From JACKFB01 sp041389525 (GTDB lineage: Bacteria; Myxococcota_A; UBA9042; PHBI01; JACKFB01), in assembly GCA_041389525.1 (NCBI GenBank), contig JAWKRR010000010.1, positions 88,317 through 152,316 on the forward strand: a stretch of 64,000 nucleotides of DNA, in the 5' to 3' direction. The translations under genes were made by a program, and so were the position numbers. The notes under the pieces were generated by a model that saw nothing but the letters and a program-made list of their open reading frames with translations, searched no databases and was not told the origin of the DNA. Shown here piece after piece: positions 1 to 7,809 of the stretch. Positions within the stretch are counted from its first letter, which is position 1. Each line of letters opens with the position of its first letter.

Positions 1-1022
1 CGAATCTCGCCGGAGTCGGGCTCAAGCTCGCCGAGCAGCATCTTCAAGAGCGTCGTCTTGCCCGCGCCGTTCGGTCCGACGATGCCGATGCGGTCGCCGC
101 GCAGCACCCGCGTCGTGAAATCGTCGACCAGCACCTTGTCGCCGTAGGCCTTGTGGATGTTGTGGGCCTCGATGACCAGCTTGCCGGACTTGAACCCGGC
201 CTCGACCTCGAGCTTCGCCTGCCCAGGGCCCGTCCTGCGTGCCGACTGCTCCGCGCGCAAGCTCTCCAGCCGCCGCACCCGGCCCATGTTCCGCCGCCGC
301 CGCGCCTTCATCCCCTTTCGCGCCCACGCCGACTCGCGCTCGATGAGCGCGTCCGTGCGCGCCCACGCGGCCGCCTCGTCGTCGAGGACCTTCTCCGACC
401 ACGCGTCGAAGCTGCCGAAGCCCGAGGCGTTCTCCAGCAGGCGCCCGCGGTCGAGCCACCAGGTGCGGCTGGTCACCGCCTGCAGAAACGTGCGGTCGTG
501 GCTGATGACGACGACGGCGCCGCGGTAGTTGGCGATCTGCTGCTCGAGCCACGCGATGGCGCGGATGTCGAGGTGGTTGGTCGGCTCGTCGAGGAGAAGG
601 ACGTCCGGGTCGGACGCCAGCGCCCGGGCCAGGGCGGCGCGGCGTAGCTCGCCGCCGGAGACCAGCCTCGGATCGGCGCTCCCGTCCAGGCCCAGGCCGT
701 CGAGCAGCGCGTCGACCTCGTAGTCGTACGCTTGGTGGCCGCCCTCGTCGCCGCGAATCCACGAGTCCACCCGCGTGTGCTCGCCCGGGTCCGGCTCCTG
801 CGCCACCGTGGCCACCCGCGTGCCCGCCGGCACGACGCGCGCGCCCTCGTCGGGCTCAAGCACGCCCGCGATGACGCTGAGCAGGGTGGACTTGCCCGAG
901 CCGTTTCGCCCGACCAGGCACACGCGGTCGCCGGCCGAGACCGTGGCCGTGAGCCCCGAGAAGAGCGGCTCGCCCCCAAAAGCCACGGTGACATCCAGCA
1001 GCGAGAGCAGGGGCGGCGCCAT
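1..1022 (-). CDS. uup: ABC-F family ATPase, Uup type (C-terminus beyond window)
   Basis: This soluble twin-ATPase ABC-F protein has no membrane segments; the family works on ribosomes or, for Uup, affects replication-linked events and transposon excision. Reading down from the ATG at 1020-1022, the first Walker A is GRNGSGKST, the signature is SGGELRRAAL and Walker B is LLLDEPTNHLD. The linker carries the ARKGMKARRRRNMGRVRRLE pattern typical of Uup rather than EttA. A second Walker A (GPNGAGKTT) lies close to the window edge, so the second ATPase domain is cut after about 340 residues. The Uup-specific C-terminal coiled coil cannot be checked. The family call is secure; choosing Uup over another ABC-F rests on the linker. 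Confidence 0.9.
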   Translation of the reverse strand, partial: MAPPLLSLLDVTVAFGGEPLFSGLTATVSAGDRVCLVGRNGSGKSTLLSVIAGVLEPDEGARVVPAGTRVATVAQEPDPGEHTRVDSWIRGDEGGHQAYDYEVDALLDGLGLDGSADPRLVSGGELRRAALARALASDPDVLLLDEPTNHLDIRAIAWLEQQIANYRGAVVVISHDRTFLQAVTSRTWWLDRGRLLENASGFGSFDAWSEKVLDDEAAAWARTDALIERESAWARKGMKARRRRNMGRVRRLESLRAEQSARRTGPGQAKLEVEAGFKSGKLVIEAHNIHKAYGDKVLVDDFTTRVLRGDRIGIVGPNGAGKTTLLKMLLGELEPDSGEI

Positions 1023-1197
1023 GGGGCGTTCTCCAGAGCGTAGGGATTGGGCGGCTCGCTGGGTCCACGCGCGCGTCGCTGAGCGCCTCACTGCCCGAGG
1101 CGCGGGCCGAGCGCAAGCACTCTCGGCGCCGCGCACGCGACGTCGAAGGCCCGACGACGTATCATTCGGCGGCCCCACGCCTGGGGTGGGAGGTCGC

Positions 1198-2268
1198 ATG
1201 GTCAGGGGAGCGCAGGTGGCGCGAATCGGGCTCGCGGTCGCGCTCGTGCTGTCTGCGTGCGGGGACGCCGCGACCGTGTCGGGCGCGGGCGACGGCGCGG
1301 GTGTGGACTCCGCGCTGGAGACCGCGGTGGGTTCGGAGACCGCAGTCGGCCCCGGTGACACCGATGGCGCCGGTGACGCCGCGCCTCAGGCCGACGCCGA
1401 GGTTGGACCTGACGCCGCACCCGCCGCGGACACCCTCGTGCTCGACCCGGCGACCCTTCAGTTCTTTGGCCTGCCGATCAACTCCGTCCGCTACGCCGTG
1501 TCGGGCTACGACGCCGCCCACCGCACCTGCGCGACGCTGATCTGGGACTACTCCAACAACGGCCAAGCCATGCGCTCCCACTGCGACGACTTCTTCCCCG
1601 GCTTCCCCTACGTCATCGTCACCCCGGACACCGACGGCCCCTGCGGCGCCTGGGAGTACGGTGGCCTCTCGGGCTCGACCACCGCGACGGGCTGCGTCGA
1701 TTTCGCCGAGGCCTCGTCGGCGGGTACCGACCTCGTCGACGTTCGCGTGACCGTCGCCGACCCCGCCTTCACGGGGGTGATCGTCGCCGACAACCGCGCG
1801 CTCCAGCCCCCTCGCGCGGTCAGCCTTTGCCTCACGGTCCCTAGCGAAACCGACGATCCGGTCTGGGTCCAGACCACCGGGGAGGACGGCCGTCCAGGCT
1901 GGGTCCGCGTCCTGCGCGACGGCGTCCCCATCGAGGCCTTCGACCCGTGCGACATGCCCGCGTGCGGCGAAGCGGCGCCGGCCTGCTATCCGTGGCCCGG
2001 ACGGGCGGAGGCCCTCGCCGCCGCCACCGCCCCAGCCTCCCCCTCGGCCTGCGTCACCTGGGACGGTCGCGAGCGGGTGCGCGCCGCCGGCGCCACGTGC
2101 TACACGCGGGCCGAAGCGTCCGATGGCGACTACACGGTCGAGACCTGCTACGGAAGCTCGACGACGCCGGGCCCCCAGCCCCGGACCGTGAACACGCCAA
2201 CCTGCCTCTCGCGCCCGCTCCCGCTGGGTGCCGAGCAGGTCAACGTCCTGATCCCCGAGAGCAAGTAG
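1198..2268 (+). CDS. Secreted lipoprotein of unknown function
   Basis: The 356-residue product starts at an ATG preceded by GGGTGGGAGG, and a signal peptide ends in the lipobox LSAC, so it should be lipidated and exported. After the Cys comes an Ala/Asp/Gly/Thr-rich low-complexity linker of about 60 residues, then a globular region rich in Cys, Trp and aromatic residues. Cys-containing patches include HRTCATLIWDY, DGPCGAWEYGG and CDMPACGEAAPACYPW, which suggest disulfides outside the cytoplasm. I do not recognise a named domain. It lies 4 nt upstream of the rRNA methyltransferase gene on the same strand. The reading frame is open further upstream, but the lipobox fixes the start. Confidence 0.8.
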   Translation: MVRGAQVARIGLAVALVLSACGDAATVSGAGDGAGVDSALETAVGSETAVGPGDTDGAGDAAPQADAEVGPDAAPAADTLVLDPATLQFFGLPINSVRYAVSGYDAAHRTCATLIWDYSNNGQAMRSHCDDFFPGFPYVIVTPDTDGPCGAWEYGGLSGSTTATGCVDFAEASSAGTDLVDVRVTVADPAFTGVIVADNRALQPPRAVSLCLTVPSETDDPVWVQTTGEDGRPGWVRVLRDGVPIEAFDPCDMPACGEAAPACYPWPGRAEALAAATAPASPSACVTWDGRERVRAAGATCYTRAEASDGDYTVETCYGSSTTPGPQPRTVNTPTCLSRPLPLGAEQVNVLIPESK

Positions 2269-2272
2269 CCCA

Positions 2273-3832
2273 TTGAGCGCCGACTCGCCCGAAACCCGCA
2301 CGCCCTCGCCAGCGCCCGCCGCCGACCCCGTCCCCACGTGGACCCGCGGGCCACGTCGCGGCGACTCGCTGACGCTGACCATCGAGCGCATCGACGGCTC
2401 GGGCGACGGCGAGACCCGCCTCGTCGGCCGCCCCGGGCCGGGCCAGTCCGTGCGCCGCTACGCCGTGTCGGTCCCCGGCGCGGTCGTCGCGGACACCGTC
2501 GAGGCCATCGTGGGCGAGGTGCGTCGAAACCGCATCGGCACCCGCCTCGCGCGTGTCATCACGCCGTCCCCGCACCGCGTCGCGGCCCCGTGCCCCCACT
2601 TTGACTCGCCGGGAGATCTCGCCCCGGGCTGCGGCGGCTGCAGCCTCCAGGCGCTGGCCTACCCGCAACAGCTGGCCGCCAAAGCCGCCCACGTCCGCCG
2701 CCTCTTCAGCGCCCACGGCATCGATCCCGACCTCCTCCTCGATCCGATCGGTATGGCGCACCCCCTGCGCTACCGAAACAAGATGGAGTTCAGCTTCGGC
2801 CGCGACGGCAGCGAGGCCTTCGCGCTGGGCCTGCACCCGGGCGGCTATCGGCACGAGGTGATGCGGCTCGAGAGCTGCTTGCTGACCTCGGAGCCCGGCT
2901 TCGCGCTGGTGCGAGCCATCCGCGAGTTCGCTGAGACCCGCGGCCTCGAGCCCTTCGTGGCGAAGACCGGGGAGGGCTTCATGCGCGCGCTGGTCCTGCG
3001 TGAGGGGCTGCGCACCGGCGAGCGGATGATCGACCTGGTGACGACGGGCGCTGAGACCACCACCATGGACGGCCGCCTCGTTGACGCCGCCGAGGTCGCC
3101 GAGGCCTTCGCCGCCGCCGTCACGCAGGCGGCCGCACGCCTCACAGCCCCGGTCACCTCGCTGTACTGGACCCAGCACGTCGCGGTGCGCGGGACCCCGA
3201 CGCGCATGGTCGCCCACCACCTCGACGGCCTGCCGGTGCTGCACGAGGAGCTGCGCGTCGCCGGCGGACCCACCCTCCGATTCGCCATATATCCTCGGGC
3301 GTTTTTTCAGCCCAACACCCTGCAGGCCGAGGTCCTCTACACCGAGGTCGCCCGCGCCGCCGGGCTGAGCGAGGCGACCAAAGCCGGCACGCGGCTCCTC
3401 GACTTGTACGCTGGAACCGGCACCATCGGCCTGGCCCTCGCCCCCCTGTGCCGCGAGGTCATCGGCATCGAGCTGGTGGCCGACGCGGTGGAGAACGCCA
3501 ACGCGAACGCCGCCGCCAACGGCATCACGAACGCGCGCTTCATCGCCGGTGACGTGGGCGCGGTGCTGACCGCCGAGGGCCTGGACCAGCCGGGCGCCGC
3601 CGATCTGGTCGTGGTGGATCCACCGCGGGCTGGCTTGATGTCGAGCGCCCTCGACTCCATCGCCAGCCTGGCCGCGCCCAGGCTGGTCTACGTCTCCTGC
3701 AACCCGGTCTCGCTGGCCCGCGACCACAGCGCCCTGCGCGCCGCCGGCTTTCAACTGCGCTCGGTTCAGCCGGTGGACATGTTCCCGCAGACCGGCCACA
3801 TCGAGAACGTCGCGCTCTTCGAACGGCGTTGA
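2273..3832 (+). CDS. rlmD: 23S rRNA (uracil-5-)-methyltransferase, RlmD/TrmA family
   Basis: This SAM-dependent RNA m5U methyltransferase most resembles RlmD (RumA), which modifies 23S rRNA. A TRAM-like N-terminal domain is followed by iron-sulfur cysteines (C107, C120, C123 in GCGGCSLQ, and a fourth in RLESCLL near 202). The SAM site is DLYAGTGTIGL near 378, the catalytic base region is VVVDPPRAGL, and the nucleophile lies in YVSCNP near 478. Length (519 aa) is somewhat above the usual 430-450 because of an N-terminal extension. The start is TTG, 4 nt after the preceding stop, with a weak ribosome site. Choosing RlmD over another m5U enzyme is an inference from the 4Fe-4S cluster. Confidence 0.88.
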   Translation: MSADSPETRTPSPAPAADPVPTWTRGPRRGDSLTLTIERIDGSGDGETRLVGRPGPGQSVRRYAVSVPGAVVADTVEAIVGEVRRNRIGTRLARVITPSPHRVAAPCPHFDSPGDLAPGCGGCSLQALAYPQQLAAKAAHVRRLFSAHGIDPDLLLDPIGMAHPLRYRNKMEFSFGRDGSEAFALGLHPGGYRHEVMRLESCLLTSEPGFALVRAIREFAETRGLEPFVAKTGEGFMRALVLREGLRTGERMIDLVTTGAETTTMDGRLVDAAEVAEAFAAAVTQAAARLTAPVTSLYWTQHVAVRGTPTRMVAHHLDGLPVLHEELRVAGGPTLRFAIYPRAFFQPNTLQAEVLYTEVARAAGLSEATKAGTRLLDLYAGTGTIGLALAPLCREVIGIELVADAVENANANAAANGITNARFIAGDVGAVLTAEGLDQPGAADLVVVDPPRAGLMSSALDSIASLAAPRLVYVSCNPVSLARDHSALRAAGFQLRSVQPVDMFPQTGHIENVALFERR

Positions 3833-3873
3833 GCCGGCTCGCGTCGAGGCAGCCCGTGCGCTATGAGCACCCG

Positions 3874-4971
3874 ATGCACGTCCAACGCCGGTCGCTTCTG
3901 CCCTCGCTGCTGCTCGTCATCGCGCTCTCCGCCTGCGCGGAGCGGGCCAGCTTTCAGCCCGACACCGTCTCGGAGCCGGACGGCCGGCCCGACGCGTTTC
4001 GCCCCGAGGTCGGTGATCTGGGTGGCCCGCGCGGCCTCGGCGACACCGACGTCGCCCTGGTCGAGGTCGCGACGCCCGACGTCCTCACCATCGAGCTCCC
4101 ACCGACGGACGCCGCGCTGGATTTCGGCCCGGACCTGCCACAGGGGCCCGCGCCGTCCTTCACCGTGGCGACCTGGAACCTGCGGAAGTTCTCGCCCTTT
4201 GGCGTCGATGAGAGCCGGCTCGCCAACATCGCCGCGCAGCTCGCCGCGCTCGACGCCGACGTCATCGGGCTCCAAGAGATCGAGGCCCGCGAGTTCACCG
4301 ACGGCTCCCCGCCCCAGGCCTGGGACGCGCTGCTGGACGCGCTGCCGGCCTACGACGGCGTCCATGTCCCCTGGAACCTGCAGGACAGCGTGGTCGGCCT
4401 GCTGGTCCGCCGCGACACCGTCCGCATCCTGGCCGCCAAGCCCCTGTTCGTGGGCGACTGGTGGCCCTTCCCGCGGGCGCCGTTGGACGCCACGCTGCTG
4501 ATTCAGAAGCCCGAGGGCTCCATCGTCGTGCACGTCGTGGTGGTGCACCTCAAGGCCTTCGGCGACTCCGAGAGCTTCGGTCGGCGCCGCGAGGCCTGCC
4601 AGAAGCTCAACGCCTTCCTCGGCGGCAAGGCCGACACCCGCTACATCCTGGTGGGCGACTTCAACGACTCGGTCCTCGATCCGCCCGCTGAAAACACGTT
4701 TTTTGGGACGCTGCTCGACGCCGAGCCCACCTGGACCATCGCCACCGCGGCGCTGCCCGAGAGCACGGTCAGCAGCACGAGCTGGTTTCACGTCGTCGAC
4801 GGCCAGCAGGTGCGCGGCGAGCTCATCGATCACGTCATCGTCGACGAGACGATCACCGACGTCTACCCGGCGCCCACCGCCGAAGTGATCGCCCGCCCGC
4901 TCGCGGAGTACGACACCTGGACCGACGGCTGGTCGGACCACTTCCCCGTGCTCTTGCACCTCACGCCCTGA
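3874..4971 (+). CDS. Endonuclease/exonuclease/phosphatase-fold lipoprotein
   Basis: The ATG at 3874 gives a signal peptide ending in the lipobox ALSAC, so this 365-residue protein should sit on the cell envelope. After a linker of about 65 residues comes an EEP (DNase I-like) metal-dependent domain: ATWNLRKF, the metal ligand Glu in IGLQEIEA, VGDFNDS and the terminal catalytic SDHFPVLLHL are all present. The substrate could be extracellular DNA, a phospholipid or a phosphoester; the sequence does not decide. The frame is open upstream to 3829, but the lipobox supports the later start. It converges with the minus-strand gene ending at 5052, with about 80 nt between. Confidence 0.87.
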   Translation: MHVQRRSLLPSLLLVIALSACAERASFQPDTVSEPDGRPDAFRPEVGDLGGPRGLGDTDVALVEVATPDVLTIELPPTDAALDFGPDLPQGPAPSFTVATWNLRKFSPFGVDESRLANIAAQLAALDADVIGLQEIEAREFTDGSPPQAWDALLDALPAYDGVHVPWNLQDSVVGLLVRRDTVRILAAKPLFVGDWWPFPRAPLDATLLIQKPEGSIVVHVVVVHLKAFGDSESFGRRREACQKLNAFLGGKADTRYILVGDFNDSVLDPPAENTFFGTLLDAEPTWTIATAALPESTVSSTSWFHVVDGQQVRGELIDHVIVDETITDVYPAPTAEVIARPLAEYDTWTDGWSDHFPVLLHLTP

Positions 4972-5051
4972 GGGCCGCGGCCGTGTCAGGCCAGCCTGCG
5001 CGGCGCGCAGAACTCAGCCCACGAAGGTGACGCCGAGAGCCCCTGCAGCGC

Positions 5052-6215
5052 TTAGGGGACGATGGGGTCCAGCGAGGACTCGCAGGCCCAGTAGTCGGTC
5101 GCCTCCATGGCGCCCACGCCGTAGGTGCTGACCGCCTGGACCTCCAGGTCTTTGCCCTGCACCACATGCTGCAGCGAGCCGGCCAAGGCGAACTGCCCGA
5201 GGTAAGTCAGGTCCTCGCTGGTCGTGGTCATCGTCAGCCCGCGGTACTCGGAGGCGGCGCCCGACAGGTTCAGCGCCAGCGGCTGCCCCGAGGCCAGCGC
5301 GCCCACGGTGGCGTTGGCGATCTCCAGGTCGTAGGCCACATGCACGCCGTTTCGCATCTCGTCCATCGCCGCCCGCGCCGACAGCTGCACCCGCGTCAGC
5401 GACGCGAAGGGGCCGAGGCGCTGGTCAGCCGACGCGCCGTAGGTCGAGTCCGCCACGAGGTCCGAGAGCGACAGCGTCACCGAGAAGGTCGAGGGCAGCG
5501 CCTTCCCGTCGGCCAGCAGCCCAGCGAGCGGGCCCTTGCTGGTCCAGCGGAAGGTGAAGGTCGAGCGCAGGTTCCAGTTCTGGAGCATGTCGTCGAGGGG
5601 CTTGGACGCGCTGACCTGCACGCCGCGCAGGTAGCTGTCGAGGGTGAAGGGGTCGGCCTGAATCGCCTGCCCGCCGGCGGCGCTGTGGAAGAGCACCGTC
5701 ATCGCGGGGGCCGCCGTCGCGCTGAGGTTGCGCTGCAGCCGCCACGCGCCGCCCACGCCCGCCGCGAAGTCGAAGCGCGCGGTCATGCCGGCGAAGCGCC
5801 CGAAGTCCACGAGGCTGGCGAAGGCGTTGTCGTCGGGGTTGAGCAGCGAGACGTGCTCGAGGATGAGGCCGGCGATGAGGCCGCGCCCGAGCTCGGTCGC
5901 CGCGTGGGCGTAGGCCGCCATGTCGCGCTGGGCGACGCGCGTGACCGTGTGCAGCGCGACGGCGTCGGCCCAGACCTCGCCATCGGCGGGCGCGCAGCCA
6001 GCGGGCGCCTGGGTCTTCGGGCCCCAGAGGCCGCTGACCTCGCGGGCGCTCAGGGTGGGGTCGACCACCGGCTGGGCGGCGGTGTCCTCGTGCTCGGCGC
6101 AGAGATCGGCGAGCGCGTCGCCGAAGAGCACGTCCCCGGCGTCCGGGATGCAGCCCGCGGCGATGAGCGGGGTGACTGCCAGCAGCGAGACCAGCACCAG
6201 AGTGGGGGCGCGCAT
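5052..6215 (-). CDS. Secreted lipoprotein of unknown function
   Basis: The 387-residue product begins with a signal peptide ending in the lipobox IAAGC. The mature part has no acidic linker and is rich in Leu, Ala, Ser and Thr. Alternating patterns such as RSTFTFRWTS and STFSVTLSLSDL suggest a beta-rich fold. I recognise no family. The ATG at 6213-6215 is chosen because it begins a proper signal peptide; an in-frame start at 6296 would prepend about 27 charged residues. It is divergent from the SRPBCC gene, so 6216-6379 should hold promoters for both, but I cannot place them. Confidence 0.75.
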   Translation of the reverse strand: MRAPTLVLVSLLAVTPLIAAGCIPDAGDVLFGDALADLCAEHEDTAAQPVVDPTLSAREVSGLWGPKTQAPAGCAPADGEVWADAVALHTVTRVAQRDMAAYAHAATELGRGLIAGLILEHVSLLNPDDNAFASLVDFGRFAGMTARFDFAAGVGGAWRLQRNLSATAAPAMTVLFHSAAGGQAIQADPFTLDSYLRGVQVSASKPLDDMLQNWNLRSTFTFRWTSKGPLAGLLADGKALPSTFSVTLSLSDLVADSTYGASADQRLGPFASLTRVQLSARAAMDEMRNGVHVAYDLEIANATVGALASGQPLALNLSGAASEYRGLTMTTTSEDLTYLGQFALAGSLQHVVQGKDLEVQAVSTYGVGAMEATDYWACESSLDPIVP

Positions 6216-6379
6216 CGTAATACCTCGTTCGTCGGCGCCGCCGAGCCCTCGGCTGGCGCGCACAGGACGATTCGTTCGTGAGAACCGAGCGGCCATGGTA
6301 CCTGGATCAGGACACTGAGATAAAGGATCGATACGAGTCAGCGCCCGCCGATGCGCGCTGGCCGCGGCAGGAGGCGCCT

Positions 6380-6817
6380 GTGTTGGATGTGACCACGTCG
6401 CTCACCATGAAGGCCACGCCCGAGGCGATCTGGCATGTGCTCACGGACCTGCCGGGCCACGACGCCTGGGACCCGTTGATGCGCGGGTTTCGGGGGCGCC
6501 TCGACGTCGGGGAGACCGTGCGCTTCTCGATCGGCCTCGGGCCCGCGCGGCTGCCGGTCAGCGCGCGCGTCATGCAGGTGGACGTGCAGCGCGAGCTGCG
6601 CTGGGCCGGGCCGTCCAGCACGGGGTTCCACAGCGTGGTCCGCGGCGAGCACTGGTTTCGCCTCACCGAGCTCGCCGACGGCGAGACCCGCTTCGACCAC
6701 GGCGAGCACTGGTCCGGGGTGGTGCCGCGGGCGCTGTGGCGCGTGATCGGGCCGCGACTGCACGCCGACTACGACGCGATGAACCGGGCGCTCGCCAAGC
6801 GCGTCGCCTCGCGCTGA
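6380..6817 (+). CDS. SRPBCC/START-like family protein
   Basis: The product matches the SRPBCC (polyketide cyclase/START-like) pattern: an N-terminal strand followed by ATPEAIWHVLTDLPGHDAWDP, a central block with RELRWAG, and a C-terminal helix with MNRALAKRV. Proteins of this family bind a hydrophobic ligand in a cavity; no substrate can be assigned. The GTG at 6380 is preferred because GGAGG lies 5 nt upstream and it gives 145 residues, the usual size. The frame is open to an ATG at 6278, which would add 34 residues that do not look conserved and would leave only 62 nt to the divergent lipoprotein gene. Confidence 0.75.
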   Translation: MLDVTTSLTMKATPEAIWHVLTDLPGHDAWDPLMRGFRGRLDVGETVRFSIGLGPARLPVSARVMQVDVQRELRWAGPSSTGFHSVVRGEHWFRLTELADGETRFDHGEHWSGVVPRALWRVIGPRLHADYDAMNRALAKRVASR

Positions 6818-6851
6818 CCCGCCGCCACGCTTTGACTCGGTTCAGCTCAGC

Positions 6852-7733
6852 TCAGCTCGGCTCGTCCAGCAGCGGCCGCAGCAGCTCGGGGCCGACCTTG
6901 TACTCGCGCCCGCAGAAGTCGCAGGCCACGTCCATGACCTCGCCGCGCGCGACGATGCTGCTCAGCTCGTCCCGGCCCAGGGTCGCCATGGCGCCGACCA
7001 GGCGCTCAGCGCTGCACACGCAGCCGAAGAAGACCCCGGTGTCGTCGAGGGTGGTGTGCGGAAAGCCCCAGAGTAGCTCGGACATCAAGAGGGCCGGGTC
7101 GCCGGCCGTCTGCCGCAGGACCGCACCGAACGAGCGGAAATCCTCCAGACGCTCGGTCATCACCGCGAGCGGCGCCTCGGTCAGCTCGGGCAAGAGCTGC
7201 ACGATGTAGCCGCCCGCCGCGACCACGTGCCCGCCCTCCACGACCGCGCCCACCGCCACCATCGACGTGACCTGCTCGGAGACCTGGAAGTAGTGCATCA
7301 GCACGCCCGAGATCCCCTCGTCGCTCTCCGCGGTGATGATCCCCTGATGCAGCGAGCCGTTGGGCATCACGCGCATCGCCTTGAAGATGGCCGCGGCGCC
7401 CAGGTCCAGCGTGGCCCCGTCGGGCGGGTTCTGCACCAGCCCGCGGGTCAGCCCCTCGGGGCGCGAGTCGGCGATGACCGCACCGCCCGCCGCGCCCTGC
7501 AGGATGAGCTGCACGCGCAGCCCCGGCGACATCGTCTCGCGCACCAGCACCGACGCGGTCAGCAGCTCGCCGAAGGGGATCGCCAGCGGGCCGCGCACCT
7601 TCTGGGCGTCGAGGGCGGCCTGGACGGTGTCGGTCGTGCGCAGCGTGATGACGCGGAAGGCGCCGTCGTTGGTCATGGCGCGCAGCACGCGGTCGCGCGG
7701 CTCGGTGCTGGTCTCGGCAGGGCTGTCGCTCAT
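6852..7733 (-). CDS. hslO: Hsp33 redox-regulated chaperonin
   Basis: Hsp33 is a cytoplasmic holdase switched on by oxidation and unfolding. The N-terminal substrate-binding core and the C-terminal zinc switch are both present. The four redox Cys are in GCVCS and CDFCGREY, matching the CxC...CxxC zinc-binding pattern. The product has 293 residues, the usual size. The ATG at 7731-7733 follows GGAGG at normal spacing; an upstream in-frame codon at 7790 is less likely. It is transcribed with, and downstream of, the MYXO-CTERM-like protein gene, with a 76-nt gap. Confidence 0.95.
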   Translation of the reverse strand: MSDSPAETSTEPRDRVLRAMTNDGAFRVITLRTTDTVQAALDAQKVRGPLAIPFGELLTASVLVRETMSPGLRVQLILQGAAGGAVIADSRPEGLTRGLVQNPPDGATLDLGAAAIFKAMRVMPNGSLHQGIITAESDEGISGVLMHYFQVSEQVTSMVAVGAVVEGGHVVAAGGYIVQLLPELTEAPLAVMTERLEDFRSFGAVLRQTAGDPALLMSELLWGFPHTTLDDTGVFFGCVCSAERLVGAMATLGRDELSSIVARGEVMDVACDFCGREYKVGPELLRPLLDEPS

Positions 7734-7809
7734 CGGGAGCCTCCTCGACGACGGGGAGCAGAGGGTGCCCGACCCACGCGGAGGGCGCAACGAGCGCGCG
7801 TCGCGACCC

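Noticed and set aside
2240..3799. A long minus-strand ORF opposite the rRNA methyltransferase
   Set aside because: Its sequence is a composition-driven mirror of the RlmD-like gene, which has full catalytic motifs.
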